Assembly: GCF_047495875.1 (NCBI RefSeq)
Contig: NC_092459.1
Location: 17,593,795-17,657,794, forward strand
Reading direction: 5' to 3'
Origin: Pithys albifrons albifrons
Lineage: Eukaryota; Chordata; Aves; Passeriformes; Thamnophilidae
DNA length: 64,000 nt
Shown one piece after another: positions 1-12,218 of this stretch. The position numbers and the translations under genes were made by a program. A model generated the notes under the pieces. That model did not search any database, was not told the origin of the DNA, and saw only the letters and a list, made by a program, of their open reading frames with translations. Within the stretch, counting starts at the first letter, position 1; every line of letters starts with the position of its first letter.

Positions 1-35
1 CTATCTATCTATCTTATTTAATTATTTATTTATTT
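1..35. repeat. (CTAT)n / (TTTA)n microsatellite
   Basis: The window opens inside a tetranucleotide tract: CTAT units for about 13 bases, then TTTA/ATTT units. The left end is cut by the window edge. Confidence 0.9.
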
Positions 36-675
36 AGATACTTATGCAATCTTTTCACTTAAGTGGAAAACTGATACTGTTTATAAACACTTTGCATTTT
101 AGGAAATTTAACTAAATTAATTGTGTTTCCTCATCTTCTGTACCTCCCTTTAGACTGGGAAAAGCTCTATAAATAGATGTGTCCGTGAAAATAAAAGACT
201 AGAATTAACATTAGACATGAATATCAGGCCTTATGTTTAGACCACTGACCTTTGAGTCAGACTTGAAAATTTACATGTTACTGGCAAGAATGGTCAAGGG
301 CTTTCATCTCTGCAGTGTATTGGCCTGTAAAACCCATGTATCTCTGAGTTCCATATGAACTTCACACTTTGTGCTAGCAGTTTATTTGGGGTAAACATTG
401 TGAACCTTCAAGCTTTGGACCACAGTACATGTTTCATATTTCCTTTCTATATCCTGAGAAGATTCTTCCGGTCTCACTGGTAAGAAAATGTGTAGTATTT
501 GTGCCTTTGAAACTACCATATTATCGAGTCTTCTATGTTGACAAATATGATACAGAAGGGGTATAACAAGTATATGTGTCATATTGCTGCTGAGCATTAA
601 TGCAAATGCTTCCACAGTGGTGAAGTAGATGAGCTGTAGAAACAGATAATTTTCTATAGGAACATGGAGCAACTG
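36..675. other. Unique AT-rich DNA, no gene seen
   Basis: No recognisable repeat, splice-bounded open frame or RNA gene. A 96-codon minus-strand frame at 382-672 has no family resemblance and is probably chance. Confidence 0.5.
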
Positions 676-1420
676 AGAGGGAATGAGACCTCAAGAGGTT
701 TCTAGTCCAGCATGCTGTTCAAAGGAAGGTCATCTATGAGGTCAGAGCAGATTGGTGATAGTAAAGTCTTATCTAATATGGTCTTGCAGACTTCCACACC
801 TCTGAATAAACTCTTCAGCTGCTGGACTATCTTCATGGGGATAAAAGTTTCTTCTTATTTTCAGTCTGAGCTTCTTATTTCAACTTGTGCTCATAGTCAC
901 TCATTCTTCCAGCACATACAAAAGACTCTGTGAAGAGTCTAGCTTCTTCTTCCTGATGATCTCCTTGTAGGTTCTGGAGGCCTCCTACATGGACGCCTCA
1001 AAGCCTTTTTTTCTCTAGGCTGAGTGGTTTAAAGAAGACTTTGTGCACTTCCCTACACTGATGCAGTGGTCAATAACACACTCCCCCCAAGACATCATCC
1101 TCATTGGCCTCTCCTCTGATCTGACCCATAAGTTGTCACTCAGCTAGTACCCTACGAGAGGTCCATAAGCCTGAGCTTCTCCTTTGCATAGAGGACAACC
1201 ACTGTGCCATCCTTGTTTTCCCATCCTGCCCTTTATGAAGGAATTGTACTCACCCATACTAACACTGCAATCAAGTGAGCTGTCTCATCTCATCCCAGCT
1301 GTACCTCTCCTTGCTGTACTGTGGGAGCTGTGATCTTTCCTGATGTTTATATGCGCCCTGCCCTGCAAACCCCCACTGCAGCTTGAGGCTGCCTCATCAG
1401 CAGTCACCTGCAGAAAAAAA
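676..1420 (-). mobile_element. CR1 LINE fragment, endonuclease plus 3' end, RT deleted
   Basis: Read on the minus strand this is a decayed CR1 (chicken repeat 1) LINE. Positions 676 to about 1030 match the end of ORF2 and the 3' UTR, including the reverse complement of the 'ctagtccag...tgctcaaag' block seen in many avian CR1s. Positions about 1050-1410 match the ORF2 endonuclease: in broken frames one reads VVVLYAKEKLRLMDL and then RGEANEDDVLGGVCY, close to the usual CR1 'GGVALYVKE' and 'VCYRPP' blocks. The roughly 1 kb reverse-transcriptase part that should lie between is missing, so this is an internally deleted, 5'-truncated dead copy. Stops and frameshifts are frequent, so it is old. Confidence 0.82.
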
Positions 1421-2081
1421 GCTATAGACACTGTCTAATCAATATTGCCAATGGTTTTAATAGTGACAGTGCTCTAACAGAGCCTCTAACAGAGGCTTAT
1501 TGAAGTAAGAAGACAGTGTATGGAACAAAACTGGTATTTGGTTCTCCAGAATTTGGACATCACTATGCTAATCCCATGAGATGTCTGATTCTTAAAAGGT
1601 GTATTTTCATTTGTACATGTCAGTACAGTCATGTCACTAGTAAGACAATTCTTTAAGTTTTATTTTCCACACTGAATATAGTATATTGATGTAATTAAAT
1701 ATTAGCCAATATTTTTCTTAGTAAGGAACAGAGTTTTGGAATATATATATTGGTCAATAAGGCCATAAGACAGCATTCTACAGTTTCATGATGCTGTGCA
1801 TCACAGGGCATGCCATTAGATAGTTCCAGCTACAACAGATGCTCTGTTATTTCTAGAATCACACAGAAATGATGGTGAAGTTTTGTAATCCTTATTACAT
1901 GACACTTAGCTACAGGGAATAAGAATCCTTGTTTTTACCGAGGTATTAAAAGTTTGTCCTTATTGCTGGTTTATTAAACTTCTTTGAAAAAAAACCAAAC
2001 AGGTACTACTTTTGGATTTTAAAATTTATTGCTGGAAATCTTAGACTTTATATTAAATGTAATATTTCATATCAAGAGTCC
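1421..2081. other. Unique sequence, no gene seen
   Basis: AT-rich and without a recognised element. A 12-bp direct repeat (ctctaacagagc / ctctaacagagg) lies at about 1472-1495. Confidence 0.45.
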
Positions 2082-2345
2082 TGCCATGGTTTAAGCCCAG
2101 TTGGCTACTAAGCATTACACGCCATATGCTCACATACATACTTCCTCCACACAAGTGGAATGGGGAGGAGAATAAAAGGTAAAACTTGTAGGTTGAGATA
2201 TGAACAGTTTAAAAATTGAAACAAAGTAAAATTTAATAATAATCATAATTATAATGCAAAAAAGAAAGAAGTGATTCACAATTAAATTATTCACTACTTG
2301 CTGACTAATACCTGACCCCATCCCTAAACCCTCATCAGCCCCCTC
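2082..2345 (-). mobile_element. ERVL-like LTR fragment (3' part), minus strand
   Basis: The block starting 'catggtttaagcccagttgg' (from 2085) is the reverse complement of the 3' end of a very common avian LTR. The same end is seen on the plus strand in this window at about 55340-55352 (ggttggaccatgaca). Further in, 'tggaatggggaggagaataa' and 'gttgagat...gacagttta'-like blocks follow the same order as in that family. Homology fades near 2345 and the 5' half is absent. Non-coding relic. Confidence 0.75.
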
Positions 2346-2673
2346 ATGTAGGAGCAGAAAAATGAAACTAAACAGACATTAATCAAATTATATCCTCAGT
2401 AGTATTAAGGTATTTTAGTGCAACCAAAATCATTAATTAGGAACTACATAGTACTTCTCTGAGTTTTATTAACATTTACCTAAATTTGCATTTGAGTAGA
2501 ACTGCAGAAATGTGGGATGTGACATCATCTCCAGAAAACAGAAAAATGTCTACTTTTAATTTGATTACAGATTTCAGAGAAGCAAAATTTTTTAAAAGCT
2601 TAGATCTGCATTGCTGCTCACCTGCAGCTCTAAATTCAACATCAATGGAACTGGGATATATTATATAGACATT
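2346..2673. other. Unique sequence, no gene seen
   Basis: Short AT-rich interval between the LTR fragment and a CR1 copy. Nothing recognised. Confidence 0.4.
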
Positions 2674-3012
2674 AAGAGGAACTGCGGTTGTTTAGCCTAG
2701 AGAAAAGGAGGCTGAGAGGGAACCTAATTTCTTTCTACAGCTACCTGCAAGAAGGTTGTAGCAAGGCGGGGGTGGTTTTTTCTGCCAGGTAACAAATGAC
2801 AGGATGAGAGGAAATGGCTTCAAGTAGCACCAGAGAAAGTTTAGATTGGCTCTTAGAGAAAAATTTCTTCACTGAAAGAATGTTCAGGAATTGGAATAGG
2901 CTGCCCAGGGAAGTGGTGGAGTCACCATTCCTGAAAGTGTTCAAAAAACATCTGAATGTGGCACCTGGTGACATGGTTTAGTGGTGAACATGGTGATGTA
3001 GATGATCTTTGT
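2674..3012 (+). mobile_element. CR1 LINE 3' fragment, plus strand
   Basis: Sense-strand end of CR1 ORF2 and start of the 3' UTR. Landmarks in order are 'gttgtttagcctagagaaaa', 'agctacctgcaagaaggttg', 'atttcttcactgaaag', 'ggaataggctgcccaggg' and 'gacatggtttagtggtg'. The element is 5'-truncated, and its last bases (normally the attctatgattct-type tail) have decayed after about 3012. Chance frames inside it on either strand are not genes. Confidence 0.88.
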
Positions 3013-3502
3013 AACAACACATTTTCAAGGGACGTCAGATGAATCTTATTAACCTTTGTTTATTTTTTTAATGAGTTCAGTTTTCTGCTTTAGTTTAAGC
3101 AAAAATATCTCTGTGTTCAGGTGGTAATAAACGATGAACAGATACTTAAATCTGGACAAGGACAAGTTGTAAAACGGCTAGAATTCTTTCTAATTACAGC
3201 GGTGACAGTGAGGTTGTGCAAGTGCTACACAGAGGCAAGACTAGCTTGGGAAACATTTTGGCTTTGTTACACAACACTGAAACATAACTTCTTTGATGTT
3301 TAATTGATTTACATTTAAAGCTGGGAATAATTTGTTTCTGACTGGGACCAGAGTTTCCAATCAAATATTTAGTTCCTACAAACTACTACATCTGCAAAGC
3401 TACTACATCTCCTCCATGGGACTAGTAACCCTTCAGACGTGATAATATATTTTTCACTGTCCCTTCTCATTAGGATAGAAAAATTGATTTTGTTGCTGGT
3501 CT

Positions 3503-3563
3503 AGTTTTTTGTTTGTTTTTTGTTTGTTTTGTTTGTTTTTGGTTTTGTTTATTTGTTTGTTTG
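3503..3563. repeat. (GTTT)n-like simple repeat
   Basis: T-rich tract of GTTT and GTTTTT units, interrupted by single changes. Confidence 0.9.
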
Positions 3564-6500
3564 CAAGGTGGGAGAAATGGTTAGCTAAATATAGGGGGAA
3601 AACACATGATCACCTGTGAAAAGGTAAAGTCACCTGAAACTACATATCTCCCTCACCTTCTGTTGTCTGGGTGCTGGCACTCATTTATTCAGTTTCTTTA
3701 TAACTTTTTCCTAAAAATGAGTTCTGCACTAAGGAAAACATGAAAATGACTGGCAACATTCTCTTACTTTTGTTCTGACAAATACTCTCTTTAGAAGTTG
3801 TGATACTCCTCTGAACAGTACTTGAGTTCAAAGTGGGCAGGAAGCATTAGCATGGTGCCAACACTAACAGCTGGCAGAGGCAGTCCAGGCAGGAGCAGTA
3901 GGATAACGAATAGTTTTTCAAAGCCATTTGTGATGATGGAGTAACAACACAAACAAGCAGGGCATAGAAGTCAGATTTTGGTGTTTCTATTATCTCTCTG
4001 GCCCAGAAACTGTACTTAACCAACATTCATCAGTTCTTGTATATTTAGACTGATAAATGGATTTTATATTGGTAAAGTAGATGTAAATATTCTGGAAAGA
4101 GATTACGATGTTATGAGGAGCTAATAGTGGCCACTAAATTTCATTAATTGATACTTTAGGTATTAAAAAAAAGAAAGTAAAGTCTGCATAAGGATGTCAA
4201 TTCAGAAAGCTATTCATTGAATTCAATCTTTTAAGTAATTTTTAATAGTCTTTAGTTCTTTTACAAAATCAGAAATATTTTATTGCTTTTCAGGCAGTAG
4301 TGAAGTTACAGTTGAAGTGAGATACAAATTGACTTTCTTTTTTTTTCTTTATGGTGAAGCTTTTTTCCATTCTTCAGAAACATGGCCAGATAGTAGCACA
4401 AAATTTAAAATTCCATTAAAGAAAAATATTTCATTAAAAGCAACCAGCATTTTAAAAATACAGCTTTTTCACTGGCTCGTTAAGGTATGGAACTAGGGAT
4501 TACTTTACCACAAAATTATAGCTTGGGGGTGAGAATGATCTTTTATTAAAATAGCTTCTTGGAACACTTCAATAGGAAATAATCTAGTTGCTAATGTGCT
4601 ATTTTTATGAAAACTTTATAGGGTAAAAACGTTTCTAAGTGTGTTTTAATCTTGAACTTTGATTCTTTTTATTTTATATTAAATAAACAATAAAGGAGAT
4701 AAATTTAGTTGTTCCTCCTCATGTTACTTGGAAAAATATTTTAATTAAATATAGTTTTAATAATTGCTTTTAGTTTTTACAATGTAACATGAAAGTTTAT
4801 CTTTGCTAGTCATTTAGTTCTTGATCTTGCACCATGTTCTGTGAAAATTTTCATGTACCTGAAATAAATTTCTGCTGAGCTATTTGTAGGGTAAAGGCTG
4901 TAGGAAATTGTTCCTATAGATGTACAGGGATTTATCCAAATCATTTTCTCTTGAATTATATACTTTCATCCACTGTGCATTAATGAAAGAATAGACTTTT
5001 TATGATAGAAATATGGCTGTTCTCTTTAATGTCTCATGATAAAAAGATAAAAATGGGCTAATAATAAAAAAAGTTTCTTGTTAACAATATGCTTTGAATT
5101 TTCTAGAATTATTGTTAAACTTATTACATTCTGAAAGAAAAAATTGAGTAGCATTAGATCATTTTATTACAAAATCAGTTAGCCCAGTTTAGCATTACGT
5201 TTCAGATAGGTCTATTATGCTGCGTTTTTAATAAGACTTCATGTGGAAGTGTTTTATATTTGCCAGGTTGTTTCTGGCAGAGAAGCATAAAAATATTGCC
5301 TCTGTTCATAGAAAGGGATATGCTTACTGATAAAATCTGAAAACCACTTTTAGGTAATTTACCGAGAAACATGTTTTCCATTTTCTGATGCTGTATGAAC
5401 TTGCAAGAAAAATGTCCCATTTAACAACTTGTTAATGTACAATTCGTTATGTACTTTAGAATCATGTGGAACAAATGCTTGAATGGATTCACCAAAGAAG
5501 ATTAAGCACTTGAGAGAAAACAAACGCTGACCAGTAGAAGCAAGAGGGGTTTTCTTACATCCAGATATTGGAAATTGTTCACAGGAAACACAAACTTCTG
5601 TTGAATGAAGACAAAAAAGTACAGAAGCTCTTGGAAAGTGAAAATTCTTGGGAAAGAGGTTTTTTAGGGTGTAGAATTAAATTTCAGTAATGAACTTGAG
5701 TCTATTAAATTTCTGTCACCATAAAGTGTGGTTGTATATCCTTGTCTCATATACACAATAAATAAGACTTGCTTTTACTTGGCAGATAATAATTTGCACA
5801 GTTGTTTTAAAGCACACATGGAGGTCCTGTTACATCAGTCACTGTAGGTGTAAGAAGTCACATGTATAAGGAAAGAACTGGAGAACTAAAGGGCTCTTAG
5901 AAAGCCACCTAATGCTTGTTCTGGATCCTAATTCTGTTTCAGCATCAAATCAATGATACGATTTCTAGATGTATTCCTGGCAATTACAGAGGTTTTTAAG
6001 AATGGGATAGATCATCTTTTCCAGTGTTTCACCATAAGCCACCTGTTGATGTAAAATTCCACAGACCTCTGGAAACAGTGAAACGCATTCATGTGAAACA
6101 GTTGGAGATTGGTCTGATCTAAAAGATACAGCATAAAATTCGATTATCAAACACTTGTCTTTATGTCAGATGGATTATAGAAGACATGACAGAGTTTCAG
6201 TATACAGAAAAAAATTGTATTTTGCTATCATATCATCTGGAATTAATTTAAAAATCATACTTAGCATTTCAGTGTCTCTGATCTCATTGAACATTACATA
6301 TGATACACTTTGGTGAAAATATTTTCTAATAATCCAGTCAAAGTGACATCAGTAGGAGATAGATTATTCATGTAAGTGAATTTGCTTGTGAATTAGCATT
6401 CAGTTCATAAGATCAGGATTCTATCACACCAATTCAAAGTATCTCTGAGCCTTTTAGAACAAGGGAATCCATCCTGTTATTCATTACTTCAATGTGACAT

Positions 6501-6849
6501 TTAAAAACATTCTTGTCCTTCAATGCAGTAGATGCACATTTTCTTTTGAGGCTAGACATGTGTTAACAAAGGACTGGGAGTAATTGCTGCTGTGGTGCCA
6601 CACAATTTCTCTAAACAGTGGTAGCATAAGAAAAAAATTGATTTGAAATATCCTTCCGCTCTCTACAAAGAGATGCAGTCTTTGCTCAAAACTGATTTTT
6701 TGTTGAGATTAGAATATTATTTTAGATCCACCACCAAAATACATCCCACTATTTCTTTCAAACTATAGCTCAAGTGTATAAATATCAAGAGACAAATTCT
6801 GCTGTGAATGAGAGATGTACGTTATGGAAAATTCTGGGTTATTTTGGGG

Positions 6850-6870
6850 TTTTTTTGTTTGTTTGTTTGC
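6850..6870. repeat. T-run followed by (GTTT)n
   Basis: Short simple tract: a T run, then three GTTT units. Confidence 0.8.
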
Positions 6871-9800
6871 TTGAGGGTGTTTTTTGTTTCTTTTGGTTTT
6901 TGTCTTTAATTTTTCTTTACTTTTGATTTTTTTCCTCTCCATTTTAGATGTAATTATACTGTTCTTCATACTTGGGTCAGTTACTGGCTTTAGAGCTGTA
7001 TAATTTAGAAAGATATTTTTAAGCATGAGCACAAAGACAAATGCATGTGGTATTTTGCAAGCCTTGTTCCTATTCCTATCCAAACAAATCTATACAGAAG
7101 AAATGTGCTGGGGCTGAAGTGAAGGTAACTATTGAAATAACTCAGAGCCAAGATTCTGATAACAGAGACATGAGGTAATGGTTTCCAGCTCAGCAAAAGG
7201 TGGGCTTTCACAGCACTCAGCAGGAGCTGAAACCAGGAAAGTCTGCATTTTGAAGTCTCTATTTGACTCTATGAGCATCCAAGACTCCTGCTGATTTTTG
7301 AACTGTATTACTGCCTTGCTGAGCTTTTACAGCTCCTGCTGAATTCAGAATGAACTGGGAATTGTGTGGGAGACATTCACTTTAAAGAGGAAAGAAACTG
7401 AACCTGCCATGGTCCTGGCAGGGAGAGATTCCGAGTAGAGAATTCACTTCTGAAAAACTGAAGACATGAATGCCCATCTTTTAAAAGTATATGGGGAAGA
7501 GTGGATGGGGGGTGGAGGGACAGGAATATTGTGTCTTTTGACATCTCTCTATTAGGAAAACAGGCTGGAAACACATTTAACAGAAATCCTGTGCAGAACT
7601 GAATGTAGGCTTGATGTTAATGCCCAAACTGCACAGTATTGTGAGTGGTGTTATTGTGTGACTGTCAGTCATGCAATGCTAATATAGAGACTAAGCCACC
7701 TTAATACAACCTCTTCATAATCCTTCACTCCCACTGTAAGTCTGTGCCTAGATCAAGTAGATATTTGCCCTTTATTTAAAATAATAATAAAAAAGCCTCT
7801 TCAATTTATCTTAGAGCATTTCAGAAAGTCTTTAAAATAGTCAGTGTGCAATACACTTGATATGGAATGAGACTGTCTAAATGTATGTTTTCTACCTATT
7901 TAGTTAAAAAATGGTTTAAAGTCAGACTCATTTTAAAATGTTGGATGACTCAATAACTGTCCCTGCCAATGGTTTTCTCCAATTTCACAACTGAATGAGA
8001 TAAGAGAGGAGACAGACATGCCAGTGGAGAAGATCTGTCTGGTGACTCTTGTGTGCATTTCTCCAGTTAAAGTACAGCTTTCCAGTACCTTAGATCATTT
8101 AACTCAGAATAGTATATCTATCCTGGCAGTTACTAATGTGATTGCCTCTGAGACCAACTAATCCTTGCTCATCTGACATATTCTTGCTTTTGGGTATTCT
8201 GTCCTTTGCTCAGAATCTCCTGTTATTACTCTGCCAGAAGTGTGGTGAAATTTAACTTGGCAAAGGTGATTGTAGAAAAGATGGTTAAGCTTCCTGGGAC
8301 AGCACATCCTCAATGCATCTTCTTCACTTGGTAAATGGAGACCAACATACTTTTGAAATAGCATTATAATATTTCCTGAAGAAATCTCCTAAGGACAGAG
8401 CTTTTGACTTTCTGCACTGCAGTCAAAAATGCTAGGCCAAGACTGTTGTTTTAGTTCATACTTTTTAGTTCAATAGAAATAAAGTAAACATTTGTCATAC
8501 ACATCCTCAAAGAGTTTAAAGTCAAAGAGCCAAAATCAGACTCCAGTAAGATCACTGGGAGAACTAATGACCATGCCATGTAAATGACTAAAAATATGGT
8601 TGCCAGGATATGTGGACAATCCTGTGACTTCTGCCACAGACTCCGGAAGACTTGTGATCGCTGCAGTTTTAGAGAAATAACTACAGTTCAGGAGAGGATT
8701 CAGAAGAAAATGGCAATAAAGAATTTATTTCTCAGTATCAGTGCAAAACTGCACATTTTTTCTTCTTGAGAAAAAAAAAGGTACTTTTCTCTGGACAGAC
8801 CTCACCTGTTAATATTCTGCTTATTATTTGCTGATTCTGTAGGCAGTATTTCATTGTAAAATTTGATCTGAAAGGTGCTGCTTGCAGTATGCCAAAAATC
8901 TTAAATGTTAGTATGGAAGTTTAGGATATGCAGTATTTCCAGAGATCATTTTGATCCAAGAAGAGATTTGGATCCAGAAACTCAACAGAATATCTTAAGT
9001 CTTTTGCTTTACAATTTAGGAGTACAGAATCTGTGATGAGAAAAAGATGAGGTTTCTGGCTCATAACTGTAGTAGTGGTCACTGAATACAGATGGAAACC
9101 TATAAGGATTTAAAAACACAAAAGAATGTTAACATGCCAACATGTCCTTAAGGTGAAAAATTTCTAAGTGAATGAGGCAACATCGACTAAACATTTTGTC
9201 TCCAACATTAACTTTCTTGATCTTTCCTTCATTTACTGACTTGTATGAACTTTGAAATAATGGTTACTCATGACTACCTCCCTTCAGCAGTTTTAGATGG
9301 GAACATGTTTCAGTTGCAACATGCCTGGAACAACTCCAAAACTGAAGGAGTTTACCAGTCATATTTAATTTTGTTTTCAAATACTTCTTGCATTAGATGA
9401 ATACTTGAATTAACATGCCTCAAAATATGAACACACATTTTTTCACATCTACTTTACCACTGAGCTGAAAAACATATATTTACAAAAATGTATAGAAAAA
9501 GAAAAACAAGAACCTTAATAATATGCTAGTTTTCATTTTTTACACTCTCATTGGAAAATTGGAAAGGAATAAAGACAGTCCCAGAGGAAGGGCAAGGATT
9601 TACAGAACATTTCAGGCTTAGTGCAAGAGGGTCAACTCCCTTCTGGTTGGTATACATTAATATCTATTACTCTCTGATCATAATAATAGTTATATGCAAT
9701 TTAATTTCCAGTATTATTCCATTCTGACTGGTCAAGATGCTTAAAAAAATTTTTAAAAAGGCACTTGGTGTCATTTACATTCTGAGACAGATTTTCATTT

Positions 9801-10454
9801 TCATTTTCAGAAAAATGATTCAACAGTCACTGAACACTGAACACAAGCCTTATTTTTCTCAGTCACACAGATGACCTTTGGAAGTTAAGCATAGAGCAGG
9901 TTATCCTAGAGGGTTTTATAGAATTTGGCTTTTTTGCTTCACTCCTCTGTGGACAGAAAATAGCTTTTTCTGTATGGATCTACTTAATTTGTGCTAAATA
10001 ACATTTTTTTAAAAATGTTGAAATGTACATTTATGCACAAAAATTTTAAAAGCCTCTTTATATTTCCTGAGGGAATCTTCTCTGTTCAGTTCAGCCTCTA
10101 GCTGCATAACCACTGCATTTCCTATCCACTGCTTTTTTTCTTTCTTGTACCTCTGAGATTCAATATTTCAAGAATGTTTTTGTCTTATTATCATTGAAAA
10201 AAATCTTATCTTTCATCTGAAAAAATATGCAGAGGTTGTTACTGAAAATAAATAATTCCTAATTTATTTTTGAGAAAGTTATGTTATACTCTAGGTATTC
10301 TAGAAAAAAAGGGAGGGTGAAAATAAAGTAGTTGAAGATGCTGCCATGTGAGTGTATATTTATTCTATTAAGAATGGACTTTGTTACATGTGTGTTTACA
10401 AACATTTAGTTGGTGTGGGGAAGGGGAGAACTAAAGGGACTTTAAGTATAATTT

Positions 10455-11160
10455 CATTCCAATTCCCCTGCAATGCATAACTTCCCCTCAAGGCCCTTCA
10501 TCATCTCTGTTGTCCTCCACTGGACGCTCCCTAATGGCTTAATATCGTTCTTGTACTGCAGTGCCCAAAACTGCACAAAATATTCAAGGTGAGGCCATCC
10601 TAGTGCAGAGCAGAGCTGGACAATTGCCTTCCTTGACCAGCTGGCAATGCTGTGCCTGATGCCCCCAGGATATGGTTGTCCCTCCTGGCTGCCAGGGCAC
10701 TGCTGACTCAATATTCAGCTTGCTGTCAACCAGGACCCCCAGGTCCCTTTCCACGGCACTGCTTTCCAGCATCTCATTCCCCAGTCTGCACAAACATCCA
10801 GGGTTGCCCATCCCAGGAGCAGAATCCAGCACTTTCCCTTGTTGAACTTCATATGGTTGGTGATTGCCCGGTCCTCTAATTTGTCTAATTTCTCTCTGCA
10901 GGTTCTCCCTGCTTTTGGGGGAGTCAACAGCTCCTCCCAGTTTTGTGTCATCTGCAAAGTTGCTTAGTATCATTTCCAGTTCTGCATCCAAATCATTTAT
11001 GAAGATATTGAAGAGCACAGGGTCCAAGATGGAGCTCTGTCGAACCCCACTAGTGACAGGTCACCAGTCTGATATCACCCCATTCACTATTACCCTTTGT
11101 GCTGGACCTGTGAGCCAACTGCTCACCCACTACATAATGTGATTTCCTCTAAACTGGAAC
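10455..11160 (-). mobile_element. CR1 reverse-transcriptase fragment, minus strand
   Basis: Read on the minus strand this is the central part of CR1 ORF2. The frame runs PVTSGVRQSSILDPVLFNIF, then a FADDTKLGG segment (the catalytic-core DD of LINE reverse transcriptases), then RDLGVLVDSKLN and PHLEYFVQFW, all in the order usual for CR1. Conserved residues survive but the frame is broken, and the G of the usual VPQGS block is altered. The copy lacks both the endonuclease and the 3' UTR. That is unusual, because CR1 copies normally keep the 3' end. Its 5' side abuts an LTR piece at about 11160. Confidence 0.92.
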
Positions 11161-11402
11161 ATGACCCCTCAGGCTGGGTGTGGAGGTGCTAACAACTCCC
11201 TGGAGGGGAGTTATCACAGCTCTTATCTCAGAAGCTTCTTTAACACCCAGCTTACATCCTCAGGGGTCAGGTGTGCCTTGGGCAGCTGCTGCAAGTGGTC
11301 CACTGTTAACAGTTCATAAGAAATGATATAGAGGGTGGAGAATACACAGCTTTGGTCACACCCACACAGTGATAAACTGGTCCCTGCTGTCAAACTAGGA
11401 CA
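11161..11402 (-). mobile_element. LTR fragment (5' part), minus strand
   Basis: This is the inverted counterpart of the first roughly 280 bases of the LTR at 56722-57520. Shared blocks include the LTR start (tgtcctagtt there; the complement of 'aaactaggaca' ending at 11402 here), 'gggaccagtttatcact', 'cacacctgacccctcag' and 'tagcacctccacacccagcc'. The 3' two-thirds are missing and the sequence passes directly into CR1 RT. Confidence 0.8.
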
Positions 11403-12218
11403 AAAAATTTTGGTCGTCCTAGCAATTCATATTTGATAGAAGTCCTTTCAGGATTAGTTTTACAAATCTTAGAGAAATGGTGTATTATCCCAAAACATTA
11501 TATTTTGGAATATTTTTCAAATAGAAAATTATTTAAGCAGTAATACATTTGTGATCCTGGATATAGTCAAACACGGTTTGTAGGGAAGGATGAGAGGGGT
11601 TTTTTTATGCTAAAAGTACATAGAGTCAAGAGCTGTTCTATTTTTTTCTGCATGTAGCATGTGATTTGGTTATCTCTGTAAGTATACGTAACCTCCACTT
11701 ACAAATCTTTTTTTATGTCTTATACTTAGACTATAAAAACCTTATCAAGCTCATTGAAATGAGCAAAGTAACCAGAAGGATAAACAGGTCTCACTCAATA
11801 CTTCTTACTCTAGAAGTTCAGACTGATGCCTTTCATGCCTGCTTCAACCATAAAGACTGGCACGATGAGGCTCACAGTTCTCTCTGGTTATGTGGATGGC
11901 CTCTGAGCTACACAAAGCCAAAATTGTTACAAGTGCTGAATTCAGCACTGGGAAGCAGCTGAGGTGCACATCAGTACCTAGATAGTTACATATATTTCAT
12001 CTCACATTTAAACAGCAAATTGATGCAGTTAGGGATTTTAGGGTATTTCTAATGTGGCCACAAAGGATGACAGCCAAGAATACTGTCTGGATAAGTAAAA
12101 TAAAATATCTTCCAAGGGATGCATATGATTAATACATGGCTGCACTTTGACTGCACCTGTACCATTTTCATTTTTGCTTTTGTCAGTTTTAAGGGATTTT
12201 GTTTTATTCACCAGAATA
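11403..12218. other. Unique sequence, no gene seen
   Basis: AT-rich with no recognised repeat. A 98-codon plus-strand frame at 11666-11962 shows no family features and has no splice support I can see. Confidence 0.4.

Larger units (their letters stand above)
3013..10454. other. Long AT-rich interval, no gene or clear transposon
   Basis: About 7.4 kb with no recognisable CR1, LTR or SINE and no splice-bounded frame I would defend. It contains simple T/G-rich tracts (listed separately), a perfect 13-bp inverted repeat (7217-7229 and 7330-7342), and a short cysteine-rich frame near 8600 judged to be chance. Old unrecognisable repeats or conserved non-coding elements may be present but cannot be called by eye. 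Confidence 0.45.

Noticed and set aside
8584..8769. Short frame with CxxC-x6-CxxC spacing resembling a zinc ribbon
   Set aside because: Only 61 codons, no splice or promoter support, no second domain. The cysteine pattern is likely coincidental.
10584..11027. 147-codon minus-strand frame that looks like a reverse-transcriptase gene
   Set aside because: It is part of a truncated CR1 LINE fragment. It has no start context, is broken at both ends and is not a host gene.
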